Source: an uncultured Lactococcus sp.
Lineage (GTDB): Bacteria; Bacillota; Bacilli; Lactobacillales; Streptococcaceae
Length of the DNA stretch: 64,000 bases
Direction: 5' to 3'
NCBI RefSeq assembly: GCF_934191625.1
Contig: NZ_CAKPUG010000007.1
Coordinates: 1-64,000, forward strand
The position numbers and the translations under genes are program-made. This document shows, piece by piece, positions 36,869-45,391 of this stretch (its first letter is position 1; every line of letters begins with the position of its first letter). Under the pieces are notes generated by a model. It did not search any database. It was not told the DNA's origin and saw nothing but the letters and a program-made list of their open reading frames with translations.

Positions 36869-36874
36869 TATAAG

Positions 36875-37354
36875 ATGAATAAAAGCGAAAAAATTGAAGG
36901 ATATGAACTCCTTAATCTACAATTGAAAGGGTTGCTTTCAACTCAAAACTATACACTGTCAAATCTCTCTAACGCATCAGCACTTCTCAATGATTTCTTG
37001 CCTAATCAAGTCTTTGTAGGGTTTTATTTATACAACGGTGAACAACTTATTTTAGGTCCTTTTCAAGGTGGGGTTTCTTGTGTCGAAATAAAGCTAGGTG
37101 CCGGTGTATGTGGTGAAGCAGCAGAAAAGCGCCATACATTGATTGTTGATAACGTTAAAGAACATAAAAACTATATTTCTTGTGATAGTCGGGCGCTGTC
37201 AGAAATTGTAGTACCTATCATTAAAGATGGTGAATTAAAAGGAGTTTTAGATCTGGATGCTTCAGAAACTTCCTTTTACGATGACATCGATCAAAAATAC
37301 CTAGAAGAATTCTGTCGCATTTTGTCAGATATGACGGATTGGAAATTTTTTTGA
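36875..37354 (+). CDS. Free methionine-R-sulfoxide reductase (GAF domain)
   Basis: A 159-residue single GAF-domain enzyme that reduces free methionine-R-sulfoxide with thioredoxin. The three cysteines Cys69, Cys79 and Cys103 have the same spacing (10 and 24) as the catalytic triad Cys84/94/118 of E. coli fRMsr (YebR). In Firmicutes this gene often precedes dnaX, as here. The next gene starts 12 nt later, so the two are probably cotranscribed. Confidence 0.92.
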   Translation: MNKSEKIEGYELLNLQLKGLLSTQNYTLSNLSNASALLNDFLPNQVFVGFYLYNGEQLILGPFQGGVSCVEIKLGAGVCGEAAEKRHTLIVDNVKEHKNYISCDSRALSEIVVPIIKDGELKGVLDLDASETSFYDDIDQKYLEEFCRILSDMTDWKFF

Positions 37355-37366
37355 GCGAGGTAAATA

Positions 37367-37987
37367 ATGAAAGAAACAGTAAACAACTTTATAGCAAATA
37401 AGTTTGGGATAATTGAGTCGGAGCCTGTAGGTTTTAAGACATTGGCTCAGCCTAAAGCATTTGCTCAAGACTTAGGTAACTTTGTGTATCAGCTGCATCA
37501 ATTAGAAGCCACGGGAGCGGAAAGTCCAGCCTTGATGTTGCCAATCATTGAAGCTGAATTTTTGACATTATTGGATCAAATGAAAAGAGTTGCTCCTATA
37601 GAAGGACTCCATTTGTATTGGGATAAAGCTTCTAAAAACCCATGGACGAAACCCGCAGTAATTTTACATGGGGATATAAACCTGAATACAGTAAGAAAGC
37701 AGATGGATAAATTTTCGGGAGTAGCTAAAACAGCTTCTTCCTTGGTCGGTGATCCTGCCTGGGATTTGACCATTGCATGGGAAATATTTGATGAGAAACA
37801 AAGAAAGATATTTTTCTCTGCTGCTGAAGCCGATAAGGCAACAGTCATCCGCGCTCGCGTTTGGGCGATTTACAAAGCAATGAAAAATTATAACGCTGCC
37901 GATATTGATCAGTCTATACTGGCGCGTGATGTTCTTTTCCGAATCAATGAAGAGCTCGGTCTTGGCGCAGAGCCAGACCTTTATTAG
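37367..37987 (+). CDS. APH-fold protein, probable pseudokinase lacking the N-lobe
   Basis: A 206-residue protein that aligns with the C-terminal lobe of aminoglycoside/choline phosphotransferases. HGDINLNT (101-108) matches the Brenner motif HGDxxxxN, and VGDPAWDL (127-134) matches the GDPAYDLA motif, with exactly the family spacing between them. The metal ligand Asn of HGDxxxxN is Thr108, and the Asp of the following xIDF motif is Lys121, so catalysis is doubtful. The ATP-binding N-lobe is missing. It lies between the fRMsr gene and dnaX, 12 nt from each, so it belongs to that operon. Function unknown. Confidence 0.7.
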   Translation: MKETVNNFIANKFGIIESEPVGFKTLAQPKAFAQDLGNFVYQLHQLEATGAESPALMLPIIEAEFLTLLDQMKRVAPIEGLHLYWDKASKNPWTKPAVILHGDINLNTVRKQMDKFSGVAKTASSLVGDPAWDLTIAWEIFDEKQRKIFFSAAEADKATVIRARVWAIYKAMKNYNAADIDQSILARDVLFRINEELGLGAEPDLY

Positions 37988-37999
37988 AAGGAATGAAAA

Positions 38000-39658
38000 A
38001 TGGCTTACCAAGCTTTATATAGAAAATACCGTAGTCAAAGATTTGATGAGATGGTTGGCCAAGAAGTGGTGGCCACAACCTTAAAGAATGCTATCGTTAA
38101 TGGGCAGATTTCCCATGCTTATCTTTTTAGTGGCCCACGTGGGACAGGGAAGACTTCCGCTGCAAAAATTTTTGCCAAAGCAATCAACTGCCCCAATCAG
38201 CAAGAGGGAGAGCCTTGCAACACTTGTGATATTTGTCAGTCCATTACTCAAGGGAGTCTTGAAGATGTAATTGAACTTGATGCTGCTTCGAATAATGGTG
38301 TTGATGAAATCCGTGAAATTCGCGATAAATCAACCTATGCAGCCAGTCGTGCAACCTATAAGGTTTATATTATCGATGAGGTTCATATGCTTTCCACGGG
38401 AGCATTCAACGCTTTATTGAAAACCTTGGAAGAACCTACTGATAATGTTGTCTTTGTTTTAGCCACAACTGAGCTTCAAAAAATTCCGGCAACAATTATT
38501 AGTCGTGTGCAAAGATTTGCTTTTAAAGCCATTACAACCCATGATATTCGTCAGCATTTAGCAGAAGTTTTAGCTGACGAGAAGATTGAGTTTGAAGATG
38601 CGGCACTTGATGTTATTGCAAAATCGGCTGAGGGAGGAATGCGTGATGCGTTGAGTTTATTGGATCAGGCCTTAAGTTTTTCTGATGGCAAGCTCGCAGA
38701 GAAGGATGCTCTCTTAGTGACAGGATCCATTGCTAATGAAGCGCTTGTCTCTTATGTTGCAGCATTGGCCGCTTCAGATGGACCAACTGCACTTGATGCC
38801 TTAGAGAAAATCTTTCTTGAAGGTAAAAATATGTTGCGGTTTACGGAAGATCTCTTAACTTATTTCCGTGATTTGCTTTTGAAGGAAAACAATGAAATCC
38901 CACGCCCTCGTCTTTACCAATGGATCAACATTGCGATTGAGTCTCTGAAAATTATTAAGGAGACAACACAGAGCAAGATAGCTACTGATGTGATGACGAT
39001 GCGTCTTGTAGATGCAGGTGCTTATTCTTCTGCGGAAGATAAGGAAGTTCCGGAAAGTTTAGCTCAAGAACTTCAAGCATTAAAAGCAGAAGTTGCAGAG
39101 CTAAAAGCTAAGTTGGCAGTAGCGGGAAGTCAAGCCGTAGTATCCACCGTCAGTCAAGAAGTACAAATTAAACAGCAAGTAAAAACGAAGACAGTGACTG
39201 AAAAGTATACGGTAAACCAAGACTTAGTTTTCAAAGCTCTGAAAGAAGCGACAAATGAAGCACGTCAAGCAGTATTTGGGGCGTGGCCAGAGATTGTCTC
39301 TAGTTTTACAAAACCTTCAGACCGTGCCTTAATCAATAATACCGCTCCTGTAGCTGCCTCAAGTAATTTTGTAGTGGTAACTTTTCCTCACGGGAATTTA
39401 GCGAAGCGCGTTACAGAAAATGAAAACCTTCAATTAACTTTTGGCAATTTAATGTCATCAATACTGGGCTTTTCGCCAGAGATTATTGCTTTAGCAGAGC
39501 AAGATTGGCAGACTGTACGTCAAGAGTATGTTATGAGCCTTAAAAAAGGAGAACAGCCTCTTGTAAAAGATACTGAAGCAGCGTCAGAAGCAGAAGAAGA
39601 CCTTGTTAGTAAGGCCAAGGAATTTTTTGGCGAAAAAGTGAAAATAATTAACGACTAA
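38000..39658 (+). CDS. dnaX: DNA polymerase III subunits gamma/tau
   Basis: A 552-residue clamp-loader ATPase. It has Walker A GPRGTGKTS (about 45-53), a zinc module (CPNQQEGEPCNTCDIC), Walker B IIDEVHML and SRVQRF. The C-terminal extension (about 370-552) corresponds to tau domains that contact helicase and polymerase. It begins 12 nt after the APH-fold gene with a GAAGGAA RBS. I see no convincing frameshift signal for a separate gamma. It ends at a terminator shared with lysP. Confidence 0.96.
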   Translation: MAYQALYRKYRSQRFDEMVGQEVVATTLKNAIVNGQISHAYLFSGPRGTGKTSAAKIFAKAINCPNQQEGEPCNTCDICQSITQGSLEDVIELDAASNNGVDEIREIRDKSTYAASRATYKVYIIDEVHMLSTGAFNALLKTLEEPTDNVVFVLATTELQKIPATIISRVQRFAFKAITTHDIRQHLAEVLADEKIEFEDAALDVIAKSAEGGMRDALSLLDQALSFSDGKLAEKDALLVTGSIANEALVSYVAALAASDGPTALDALEKIFLEGKNMLRFTEDLLTYFRDLLLKENNEIPRPRLYQWINIAIESLKIIKETTQSKIATDVMTMRLVDAGAYSSAEDKEVPESLAQELQALKAEVAELKAKLAVAGSQAVVSTVSQEVQIKQQVKTKTVTEKYTVNQDLVFKALKEATNEARQAVFGAWPEIVSSFTKPSDRALINNTAPVAASSNFVVVTFPHGNLAKRVTENENLQLTFGNLMSSILGFSPEIIALAEQDWQTVRQEYVMSLKKGEQPLVKDTEAASEAEEDLVSKAKEFFGEKVKIIND

Positions 39659-39683
39659 AAAAACGCCTTATGGCGTTTTTTTA
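39655..39683. terminator. Bidirectional terminator, dnaX and lysP
   Basis: AAAAAACGCC-TTAT-GGCGTTTTTT lies between convergent genes. Confidence 0.9.
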
Positions 39684-39691
39684 TATTAGTT

Positions 39692-41155
39692 TTAATCAAT
39701 ATGTCGGCTTAAATCAACTTCTTCAAGCGGAATGAGTTTTGTTTTCTTCACAAGCTTATAAGAGAAATATAAAATCAAGAAGAGGGGGAGAGCGAGGTAG
39801 GTCGTAATAATGCTTTGCACATTCATTGTTACAGTAGTAACTTGGCCAATAACAATAATGATGGAAAGAATAAGAGCGATGATTGGTCCAATAGGGAACC
39901 ATTTAGCATGATAACCAAGCTCAGAAAGTTTATGGCCTTGTTTAATAAAAGCACGGCGGAAGCGGAAATGACAGATAGCAATACCAATCCATGCTAAGAA
40001 ACCAGACAATCCAGAAGCAGCTACTAAATAGAAGTAAATCTCAGTACCAAAGATGCTTGTCAAGAAGGCCAACAGTCCGATTGCAACCGTAGCTAAAATT
40101 GCATAAATTGGTACACCGTTGCTCGTATTTGTTTTAGCGAATATTTTTGGTGCATGTCCTTCTTTTGCCATACCAAAAAGCATGCGAGAAGCAGCATATA
40201 ACCAAGAATTGGCCGAAGAAATAACAGAGGTTAAGATGACTGCGTTCATAACAGAGGCAGCAGCAGCTAAGCCAGCACGTTCAAACACTAAAGTAAATGG
40301 AGAAACAGTAATATCGCTTTGGGTTGCTGCACGAAGAAGACTTGGATCTTTATAGTAAACCAAGGCGCCAATCACAAATATTGAAAGGAAATAGAAAATA
40401 ATAATCCGCCAAAAAACTTGTTTGATGGCTGAAGGTACATTTTTCTCAGGATTTTCTGACTCACCGGCTGCGATACCAACGATTTCTGTGCCTTGGAAAG
40501 AGAAACCTGCAATCATAAAGACAGCAATCATGCCTCCAATACCACCGACAAAACCGTGATTTCCCCCGGCAGAAAGATTGCGTGCCACATCTGGCTTATA
40601 ATTCATAATGCCAAAAATTGTTGCGAGACCTATTATGATAAAGGCAATAACGGCGACGACTTTAATTGTTGCCATCCAAAATTCTGCTTCACCATAAGCC
40701 TTAGCAGAAATAAGGTTAACCAAGAGTATAAGCGCAATAACAATAGTGGACCATATCCAGGTAGGCACATGAGGTAACCAAAATTGCATGATTACCCCAA
40801 CTGTAGCAGCCTCAACCGCCACAGTAATTGCCGAGTTAAACCAATAATTCCATCCCATAGCGAAGCCAAAGGCTTTATCCACATACCGGTCGGCAAAAGA
40901 AGCAAAGGATCCAGAAACTGGAAGATAGGAAGCCATTTCACCCAGCGATGTCATTAGGAAGAAAACCATAAGTCCAATAGCGACATAGGCAACTAACGCG
41001 CCTAGAGGTCCAGCTTGAGAAATCGTTGCACCTGACGCAACGAATAGTCCGGTACCAATTGTTCCTCCTAAAGCAATCATTGTTAAGTGACGATGTTTAA
41101 GGCCACGTTTAACCTGCGTGGATGGCGTGGCCTCATTATTTGAAGTATTATCCAT
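39692..41155 (-). CDS. lysP: Lysine-specific amino acid permease
   Basis: A 487-residue APC-superfamily transporter with twelve membrane spans. The AAT-family hallmark KRGLKHRHLTMIALGGTIGT occupies 17-36, and the consensus near SANSWLYAASRMLFGMAKEG is present. Family sequence alone suggests a basic or broad amino acid permease. The lysine riboswitch in its leader makes lysine the substrate with good confidence. The RBS is GGAGAG. Confidence 0.93.
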   Translation of the reverse strand: MDNTSNNEATPSTQVKRGLKHRHLTMIALGGTIGTGLFVASGATISQAGPLGALVAYVAIGLMVFFLMTSLGEMASYLPVSGSFASFADRYVDKAFGFAMGWNYWFNSAITVAVEAATVGVIMQFWLPHVPTWIWSTIVIALILLVNLISAKAYGEAEFWMATIKVVAVIAFIIIGLATIFGIMNYKPDVARNLSAGGNHGFVGGIGGMIAVFMIAGFSFQGTEIVGIAAGESENPEKNVPSAIKQVFWRIIIFYFLSIFVIGALVYYKDPSLLRAATQSDITVSPFTLVFERAGLAAAASVMNAVILTSVISSANSWLYAASRMLFGMAKEGHAPKIFAKTNTSNGVPIYAILATVAIGLLAFLTSIFGTEIYFYLVAASGLSGFLAWIGIAICHFRFRRAFIKQGHKLSELGYHAKWFPIGPIIALILSIIIVIGQVTTVTMNVQSIITTYLALPLFLILYFSYKLVKKTKLIPLEEVDLSRHID

Positions 41156-41186
41156 TACTTCTCTCCTAAATTTATAAATATTAATA

Positions 41187-41402
41187 CAAAAAGCAATCCC
41201 AAGAGATTGCTAAACGTCAGAAAGTTCTTTCATCCGAATAGCGCATCGTGACCACAGTAAGACCACGACAGTTTAACAGGTGTTTCCCGCTAAACCAAGA
41301 AAAGTCTGTGAGCATAACTTTTCTTTCGGCAACCGCTCCTGGGCTAAACTTCTCAGCATGCTCTAGCTCTGTTTAGCTTATTATTGGTTGCGACCTCTAT
41401 CG
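41187..41402 (-). ncRNA. Lysine riboswitch (L box) with terminator
   Basis: Read on the minus strand, the leader starts GATAGAGGTCGCAACC and contains the L-box core TTGCCGAAAGAAAAG. It closes with a GCTATTC segment that pairs with the first GATAG. The distal terminator is GCAATCTC-TTG-GGATTGC followed by five Ts (41187-41210). Lysine binding should favour this terminator and shut off lysP. Confidence 0.9.
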
Positions 41403-41422
41403 TTTATTAAGTATTTATGAAT

Positions 41423-41451
41423 ATTTTAGATTAATTTGAGAGTGATGTCAA
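41423..41451 (-). promoter_or_regulatory. lysP promoter
   Basis: On the minus strand, -35 TTGACA (41446-41451), 17-bp spacer and -10 TAAAAT (41423-41428), about 15 nt before the riboswitch. Confidence 0.85.
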
Positions 41452-41539
41452 GGATGAGCCTACTATAAATGAATAATTATACATTTCGTTGTTTAAAGTT
41501 ACAGACTTTTTAATGTCCAGGCATAAAAAATCTAGTCAT

Positions 41540-41568
41540 TTGTTTTAAAGATTAAAAAGAGTTATAAT
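41540..41568 (+). promoter_or_regulatory. Promoter of the 41622 gene
   Basis: -35 TTGTTT (41540-41545), 17-bp spacer and -10 TATAAT (41563-41568). Confidence 0.68.
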
Positions 41569-41575
41569 ATAAGGA

Positions 41576-41597
41576 GAGATGATTGCGTTTTCATCTC
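41576..41597 (+). repeat. Inverted repeat in the leader of the 41622 gene
   Basis: GAGATGA (41576-41582) and TCATCTC (41591-41597) flank 8 nt, starting at the predicted transcription start. It could be an operator or a 5' stabilising hairpin. Confidence 0.45.
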
Positions 41598-41621
41598 AAT
41601 TATATCTGGAGGTGGTTTTCA

Positions 41622-41834
41622 ATGACGTTTACCCCAAAATATGTATCTCCAACTTACGCGGGAGAAAAAATAGTATGCGTAACCCGTAGCCAAGAAGGGG
41701 AAATTTCCCACTTATACCAGCGTTTTGACAGCCGTTGCAAGTTGCATTTTATCGTGAAAAAGCTTGGCTATTATCAATCGAAAGAAGGTGAGTACCGCTA
41801 CATTCCAGCTAATGTGCTTGATGTAGTCGCTTAA
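41622..41834 (+). CDS. Small hypothetical protein
   Basis: A 70-residue soluble protein beginning MTFTPKYVSPTYAGEKIVCV. It is mostly beta-like and basic, with two cysteines. I recognise no family. The reading frame is open 13 codons further upstream, but the ATG at 41622 has a strong RBS (GGAGGTGG) and the promoter leaves a leader of about 45 nt. It stands alone between divergent lysP and the rpsF operon. Confidence 0.65.
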   Translation: MTFTPKYVSPTYAGEKIVCVTRSQEGEISHLYQRFDSRCKLHFIVKKLGYYQSKEGEYRYIPANVLDVVA

Positions 41835-41915
41835 TAATAAAAAATGATGAGAAATCTTCTGCAGAGGCAGAGGGTTATTTTTTATTTTATAATAGAATAA
41901 ATAAGATAAGCCAGC

Positions 41916-41944
41916 TTGCAAAAAGTAGCTAAATCTGATAAAAT
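41916..41944 (+). promoter_or_regulatory. rpsF-ssb-rpsR promoter
   Basis: -35 TTGCAA (41916-41921), 17-bp spacer and extended -10 TGATAAAAT (hexamer 41939-41944). Confidence 0.82.
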
Positions 41945-41953
41945 ATATACTTG

Positions 41954-41992
41954 TGAGTAAAACTCATAACTTACACAGGCTCCAACCTGTGT
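41954..41992 (+). promoter_or_regulatory. Two small hairpins in the rpsF leader
   Basis: TGAGT-AAA-ACTCA (41954-41966) and ACACAGG-CTCCAA-CCTGTGT (41973-41992) precede the rpsF RBS. Ribosomal operons of this type are often controlled by the S6:S18 complex binding the leader. I do not see the CCG bulge of that motif, so the role is open. Confidence 0.4.
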
Positions 41993-42018
41993 CATTAGTC
42001 CAAAAGGAGGAAAAATCA

Positions 42019-42312
42019 ATGACAAAATACGAAATTCTTTATATTATTCGTCCAAACATTGAAGAAGAAGCAAAGAAAGCCCTCGTTGAACGTTTCGATA
42101 GTATCTTGACTGACAACGGTGCTGCTAATCTTGAGTCTAAAGACTGGGAAACACGCAAACTCGCTTACGAAATTCAAGACTTCCGCGAAGGTATCTACCA
42201 CATCGTAACTCTTGAAGCTGCTACTGATTCAGAAGCATTGAGCGAATTTGACCGTCTTGCTAAGATTAACGGCGATATTCTTCGTCACATGATCACTAAA
42301 GTAGAAGCTTAA
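42019..42312 (+). CDS. rpsF: 30S ribosomal protein S6
   Basis: A 97-residue ribosomal protein that binds S18 in the platform of the small subunit. It starts [20 protein letters not shown] and ends MITKVEA, the family's usual N- and C-terminal sequences. The frame is open further upstream, but the ATG at 42019 has an AAAGGAGG RBS. It is the first gene of the conserved rpsF-ssb-rpsR operon. Confidence 0.98.
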   Translation: MTKYEILYIIRPNIEEEAKKALVERFDSILTDNGAANLESKDWETRKLAYEIQDFREGIYHIVTLEAATDSEALSEFDRLAKINGDILRHMITKVEA

Positions 42313-42349
42313 TTCTAGTTTAGCTGGACAAATTTAAAGGAGAAACATC

Positions 42350-42844
42350 ATGATTAATAATGTTGTTTTGGTCGGACGCGTTGTGCGTGACCCTGAACTG
42401 CGATACACACCGCAAAATACTGCGGTTGCTACATTTACGATTGCTGTTAACCGCCGTTTTAAAAACGCGCAAGGCGAACGTGAAGCTGATTTCATTAACT
42501 GTGTCATCTGGCGTCAATCAGCTGAAAATTTAGCAAATTGGGCTAAAAAAGGTGCTTTGATTGGTGTAACAGGTAGTATTCAAGTACGAAACTATGAGAA
42601 CAAAGAAGGTCAACGTGTTTACGTGACTGAAGTATTGGCTGATAACTTCCAAATGCTTGAAAGTCGTGCCGCACGTGAAGGTGGCTCTGGTTCATATTCT
42701 GCACCGCAGCAACAACAATCACAAAATCGTCCTTTTGCTGGCTCTAACAGCTCAGCAGGCAATTCAACACCTGATTTTGGTCGTGATGCAGATCCATTTG
42801 GTGGCTCACCAATGGAAATCTCAGATGATGATCTTCCATTCTAA
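42350..42844 (+). CDS. ssb: Single-stranded DNA-binding protein
   Basis: A 164-residue SSB. The OB fold (1-105, [20 protein letters not shown]) is followed by a Gln/Ser/Gly-rich linker and the acidic tip DDDLPF, which recruits repair and replication proteins. The RBS is AAAGGAG. It is the second gene of the rpsF-ssb-rpsR operon. Confidence 0.98.
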   Translation: MINNVVLVGRVVRDPELRYTPQNTAVATFTIAVNRRFKNAQGEREADFINCVIWRQSAENLANWAKKGALIGVTGSIQVRNYENKEGQRVYVTEVLADNFQMLESRAAREGGSGSYSAPQQQQSQNRPFAGSNSSAGNSTPDFGRDADPFGGSPMEISDDDLPF

Positions 42845-42887
42845 TAAGTAAGACAGCTGTACAAGGCAGTCTATCTGAGCCCTATTC

Positions 42888-42930
42888 GTTGAGTATAAAA
42901 GCGGTATCCGTATTGACTTTTCTACTCAAC
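42888..42930 (+). repeat. Inverted repeat between ssb and rpsR
   Basis: GTTGAGTA (42888-42895) pairs with TACTCAAC (42923-42930), with a further AAAG/CTTT pairing inside. No T run follows, so it is not a simple terminator. TTGACT at 42913 with TACAAT at 42938 could be a weak internal promoter (19-bp spacer). Confidence 0.55.
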
Positions 42931-42963
42931 AACATCATACAATAATATAAGGAGAAACACACT

Positions 42964-43209
42964 ATGGCTTTTCAAAAACGTGGTGGCTTCAAACGCCGTA
43001 AAAAAGTTGACTTTATCGCAGCTAACAAAATCGAAGTTGTTGATTATAAAGACACTGAACTCTTAAAACGTTTTATCTCAGAACGTGGTAAAATCTTGCC
43101 ACGTCGCGTAACTGGTACTTCAGCTAAAAACCAACGTAAAGTGGTTACAGCTATCAAACGCGCACGTGTTATGGCTCTCTTGCCATTCGTAGCTTCTGAC
43201 GAAAACTAA
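42964..43209 (+). CDS. rpsR: 30S ribosomal protein S18
   Basis: An 81-residue basic ribosomal protein that pairs with S6. The family core is clear: [20 protein letters not shown] and [19 protein letters not shown]. Strong RBS (AAGGAGA). Last gene of the operon. A 119-bp gap with a long inverted repeat separates it from ssb, which could allow separate control. Confidence 0.98.
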   Translation: MAFQKRGGFKRRKKVDFIAANKIEVVDYKDTELLKRFISERGKILPRRVTGTSAKNQRKVVTAIKRARVMALLPFVASDEN

Positions 43210-43217
43210 GAAATAAC

Positions 43218-43241
43218 GAGGCACCTTCGGGTGTTTTTTTG
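43218..43241 (+). terminator. rpsF operon terminator
   Basis: AGGCACC-TTCG-GGTG followed by seven Ts. Confidence 0.88.
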
Positions 43242-43307
43242 TTACGTGCTTTTATACGATAGGGGGAACGTTAATCTCATTATGAAGAATAAAAAATCTG
43301 AATGTGG

Positions 43308-43313
43308 TAAAAT
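43308..43313 (+). promoter_or_regulatory. Extended -10 of the metallophosphoesterase gene, leaderless
   Basis: TGGTAAAAT is followed by 6 nt (AAAGCA) and ATG at 43320, with no RBS. Confidence 0.68.
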
Positions 43314-43319
43314 AAAGCA

Positions 43320-44087
43320 ATGACATGGATTATAATTTTACTTTTCTGCCTTTTGGCTTATGGTATTTTCGTTGAACCGCATTTGATGCGTGTGCGACAA
43401 GTGAGAATTTCAAACACAGCTGGGCTGAAAGTTGCACACTTTACGGATACACATTTTAATTGGCACACACATCCACGCCGCTTTATTAAGTTTTCAAAAC
43501 ACATAAATAAAACTCGGCCTGACTTGATCTTGTTCACAGGCGACTTATTTGATAAAGTCGATTGGGCGCAAGCGCATGATGTTAATAAGGTAAAAGAAAT
43601 TTTAGCAGAACTTGAAGCACCTTTAGGGAAATTTGCGATTTTGGGTAATCATGATTTTTCGCGTGAAGGGGATGCAAACTATATAAAAACTTTTCTAAAG
43701 GAAGCTGGTTTTACTGTACTTACCAATCAATCTTTCTTATCCGGGACAGTATCATTAACCGGTCTTGATGACTTACGTGAAGGACAACCAAATTTTAGTA
43801 TGGTACCTGAACAAGCCGATTTTTCAATTTTAATGATTCATGAGCCAGATACAATTTTGCAAGTGGACTTTCCTGAAAAATATAATTTAGTTATTGCAGG
43901 TCATAGCCACGGAGGACAAATTCGTCTTGGTAGTTTGCGCTTACGCAATGATGGATCGAAGACTTATGATTCTGGCTTATACTCGTTAGGTAACGGTACA
44001 AAACTTTTTGTCAATGCCGGCATTGGGTTAACCTTTCTTCCTATCAGATTTGGGGTTCCACCAGAAATTGTCTATTATGAAATTTAA
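43320..44087 (+). CDS. Membrane-anchored metallophosphoesterase (YaeI/YkuE-like)
   Basis: A 255-residue calcineurin-like phosphoesterase. One N-terminal membrane anchor (1-17, MTWIIILLFCLLAYGIF) is followed by metal-binding motifs DTHFNWH (about 42-48), GDLFDK (about 76), GNHD (about 113) and GHSHGGQ (about 198). Relatives act on lipid A precursors or lipids, but in a Gram-positive the substrate is unknown. The start is fixed by a -10 hexamer 6 nt upstream. Confidence 0.87.
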   Translation: MTWIIILLFCLLAYGIFVEPHLMRVRQVRISNTAGLKVAHFTDTHFNWHTHPRRFIKFSKHINKTRPDLILFTGDLFDKVDWAQAHDVNKVKEILAELEAPLGKFAILGNHDFSREGDANYIKTFLKEAGFTVLTNQSFLSGTVSLTGLDDLREGQPNFSMVPEQADFSILMIHEPDTILQVDFPEKYNLVIAGHSHGGQIRLGSLRLRNDGSKTYDSGLYSLGNGTKLFVNAGIGLTFLPIRFGVPPEIVYYEI

Positions 44088-44120
44088 AAAGTCTCCAGAA
44101 TTGTATCTGGAGACTTTTGT
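44086..44120. terminator. Bidirectional terminator
   Basis: AAAAGTCTCCAGA pairs with TCTGGAGACTTTT between the metallophosphoesterase gene and the converging DUF960-like gene. Confidence 0.9.
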
Positions 44121-44429
44121 TTAACGTTCTTGTGAAGAAATAATAGTTTCTTTACCATTATTATCCACAGCATGGAAATGCCGTGGCCAAGAATTATTAA
44201 AAGGGTATTGGAAATCAACCGTAATGGTTAAAGGAGTGTGCGGCTGTGAAAATTTCACAGAAAGCAGTCCTTTTTGATTGAGTAATTCAAAATTGATAAG
44301 GGGCTCAAGCGGAATAACGCCTTTTAGCTGATTGTCAATGATGAACCAAAAACTGTCAATGATTTCACCAGGAATGCTGGAGACAGTTCCATAGCTTGCA
44401 TAGCGTCCTTTTGTTTCAGTAAATGCCAT
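44121..44429 (-). CDS. DUF960-like protein
   Basis: A 102-residue soluble protein. Its start (MAFTETKGRYASYGTVSSIP) and the GEIIDSFWFIIDNQLKGV block resemble the DUF960 family of Firmicutes, whose function is unknown. It is predicted to be mostly beta. It has a good RBS (GGAGG) and stands between a convergent gene and the RpiR regulator gene, which lies downstream on the complementary strand. Confidence 0.6.
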   Translation of the reverse strand: MAFTETKGRYASYGTVSSIPGEIIDSFWFIIDNQLKGVIPLEPLINFELLNQKGLLSVKFSQPHTPLTITVDFQYPFNNSWPRHFHAVDNNGKETIISSQER

Positions 44430-44460
44430 TTTGGTCCTCCTTTATCATTAACTTTCTAGT

Positions 44461-45309
44461 TTAATTTAAACGGGTTTGGCTAATCACTTCTCGAATATTT
44501 TCCAAAGTATCTTCGATTGTATCCTGAGCTTTCATACCGTACATCAAAAAGATGGCATCTAGAAGACTAATTTGGGAGACGGTTGAAGCGACAGCTTCGG
44601 GTCGAAAAGATATTTCTTCAGCAATTGAAATAAGAGCTAAGTCACTTTTTTTCACCAAAGCTGAGTTTGCAAATGACGTGATGGCAATCACGGGGACGTG
44701 ATTGTTCTTCAAAATATCAACGATCTTTAGAGTATCTTTGTTTTTACCGGTATGCGAAATAACAAAAGCGCAGTCTTTTTCCGTTAGTTTAGAAGCCAAC
44801 ATTTGTTGATAGTGAAAATCTTGATGATATACCGTTTGCAATGGCATACGCAAAAATTTATGATAAGCAATTAAAGCAACGGCATTAGAACCACCCAGAC
44901 CAAAAAAACCACAAGTTTTAGCGGACAAGAGGATAGTCATGACCTTATCCAAAGTTTCGTTGTCTATCAGTTGTAAAGTTGCATTGAGAGAAGAAATATT
45001 ACTTGTGAAATTTTTGGCAAGGATATCTTTGTAGCTATCTTCTGGTGAGAGCTCGCTGAAAAAATTGTCTGCTTTACTTTTTTCAGTGCTGTGGATAGCT
45101 AATTTTAAATCTTGAAAAGACTCAAAGCCAATTTTTTTAGCAAACCGCGAAATTGTTGCAGTAGATACTTTAGTGTTCTTTGCGAATTCTTGAATGGATA
45201 AACGCGCAGCGTTATCCATATTTTCAATCAAGTAATTTGAAATGGCTTGATCAGATTTACTGAGATTATCGTAATAAGAGTTGATACGTGTGATAAGAGA
45301 TTGTGTCAT
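44461..45309 (-). CDS. RpiR/MurR family transcriptional regulator
   Basis: A 282-residue regulator. An N-terminal HTH_6 domain (1-77, with KNTKVSTATISRFAKKIGF) is joined to a SIS phosphosugar-binding domain (about 115-245, GFFGLGGSNAVALIAYHKF). Regulators of this family sense sugar phosphates such as MurNAc-6-P or ribose-5-P. No sugar gene adjoins it, so its ligand and targets are unknown. The leader is short with a GGAAAG RBS, and a TATAAT lies upstream. Confidence 0.9.
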   Translation of the reverse strand: MTQSLITRINSYYDNLSKSDQAISNYLIENMDNAARLSIQEFAKNTKVSTATISRFAKKIGFESFQDLKLAIHSTEKSKADNFFSELSPEDSYKDILAKNFTSNISSLNATLQLIDNETLDKVMTILLSAKTCGFFGLGGSNAVALIAYHKFLRMPLQTVYHQDFHYQQMLASKLTEKDCAFVISHTGKNKDTLKIVDILKNNHVPVIAITSFANSALVKKSDLALISIAEEISFRPEAVASTVSQISLLDAIFLMYGMKAQDTIEDTLENIREVISQTRLN

Positions 45310-45391
45310 ATGCTTTCCAGTCTTACTTTTATTATATCATAACACAATTTTGAGGTGGAAAATGGGAAATGCTTTTAAAGAGAGAGTTGCT

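Noticed and set aside
39537..39560. A-rich slippery-like heptamer in dnaX, as in E. coli gamma production
   Set aside because: It lies near the very C-terminus, with no stimulatory hairpin or SD evident, so it would not make a gamma-sized product.
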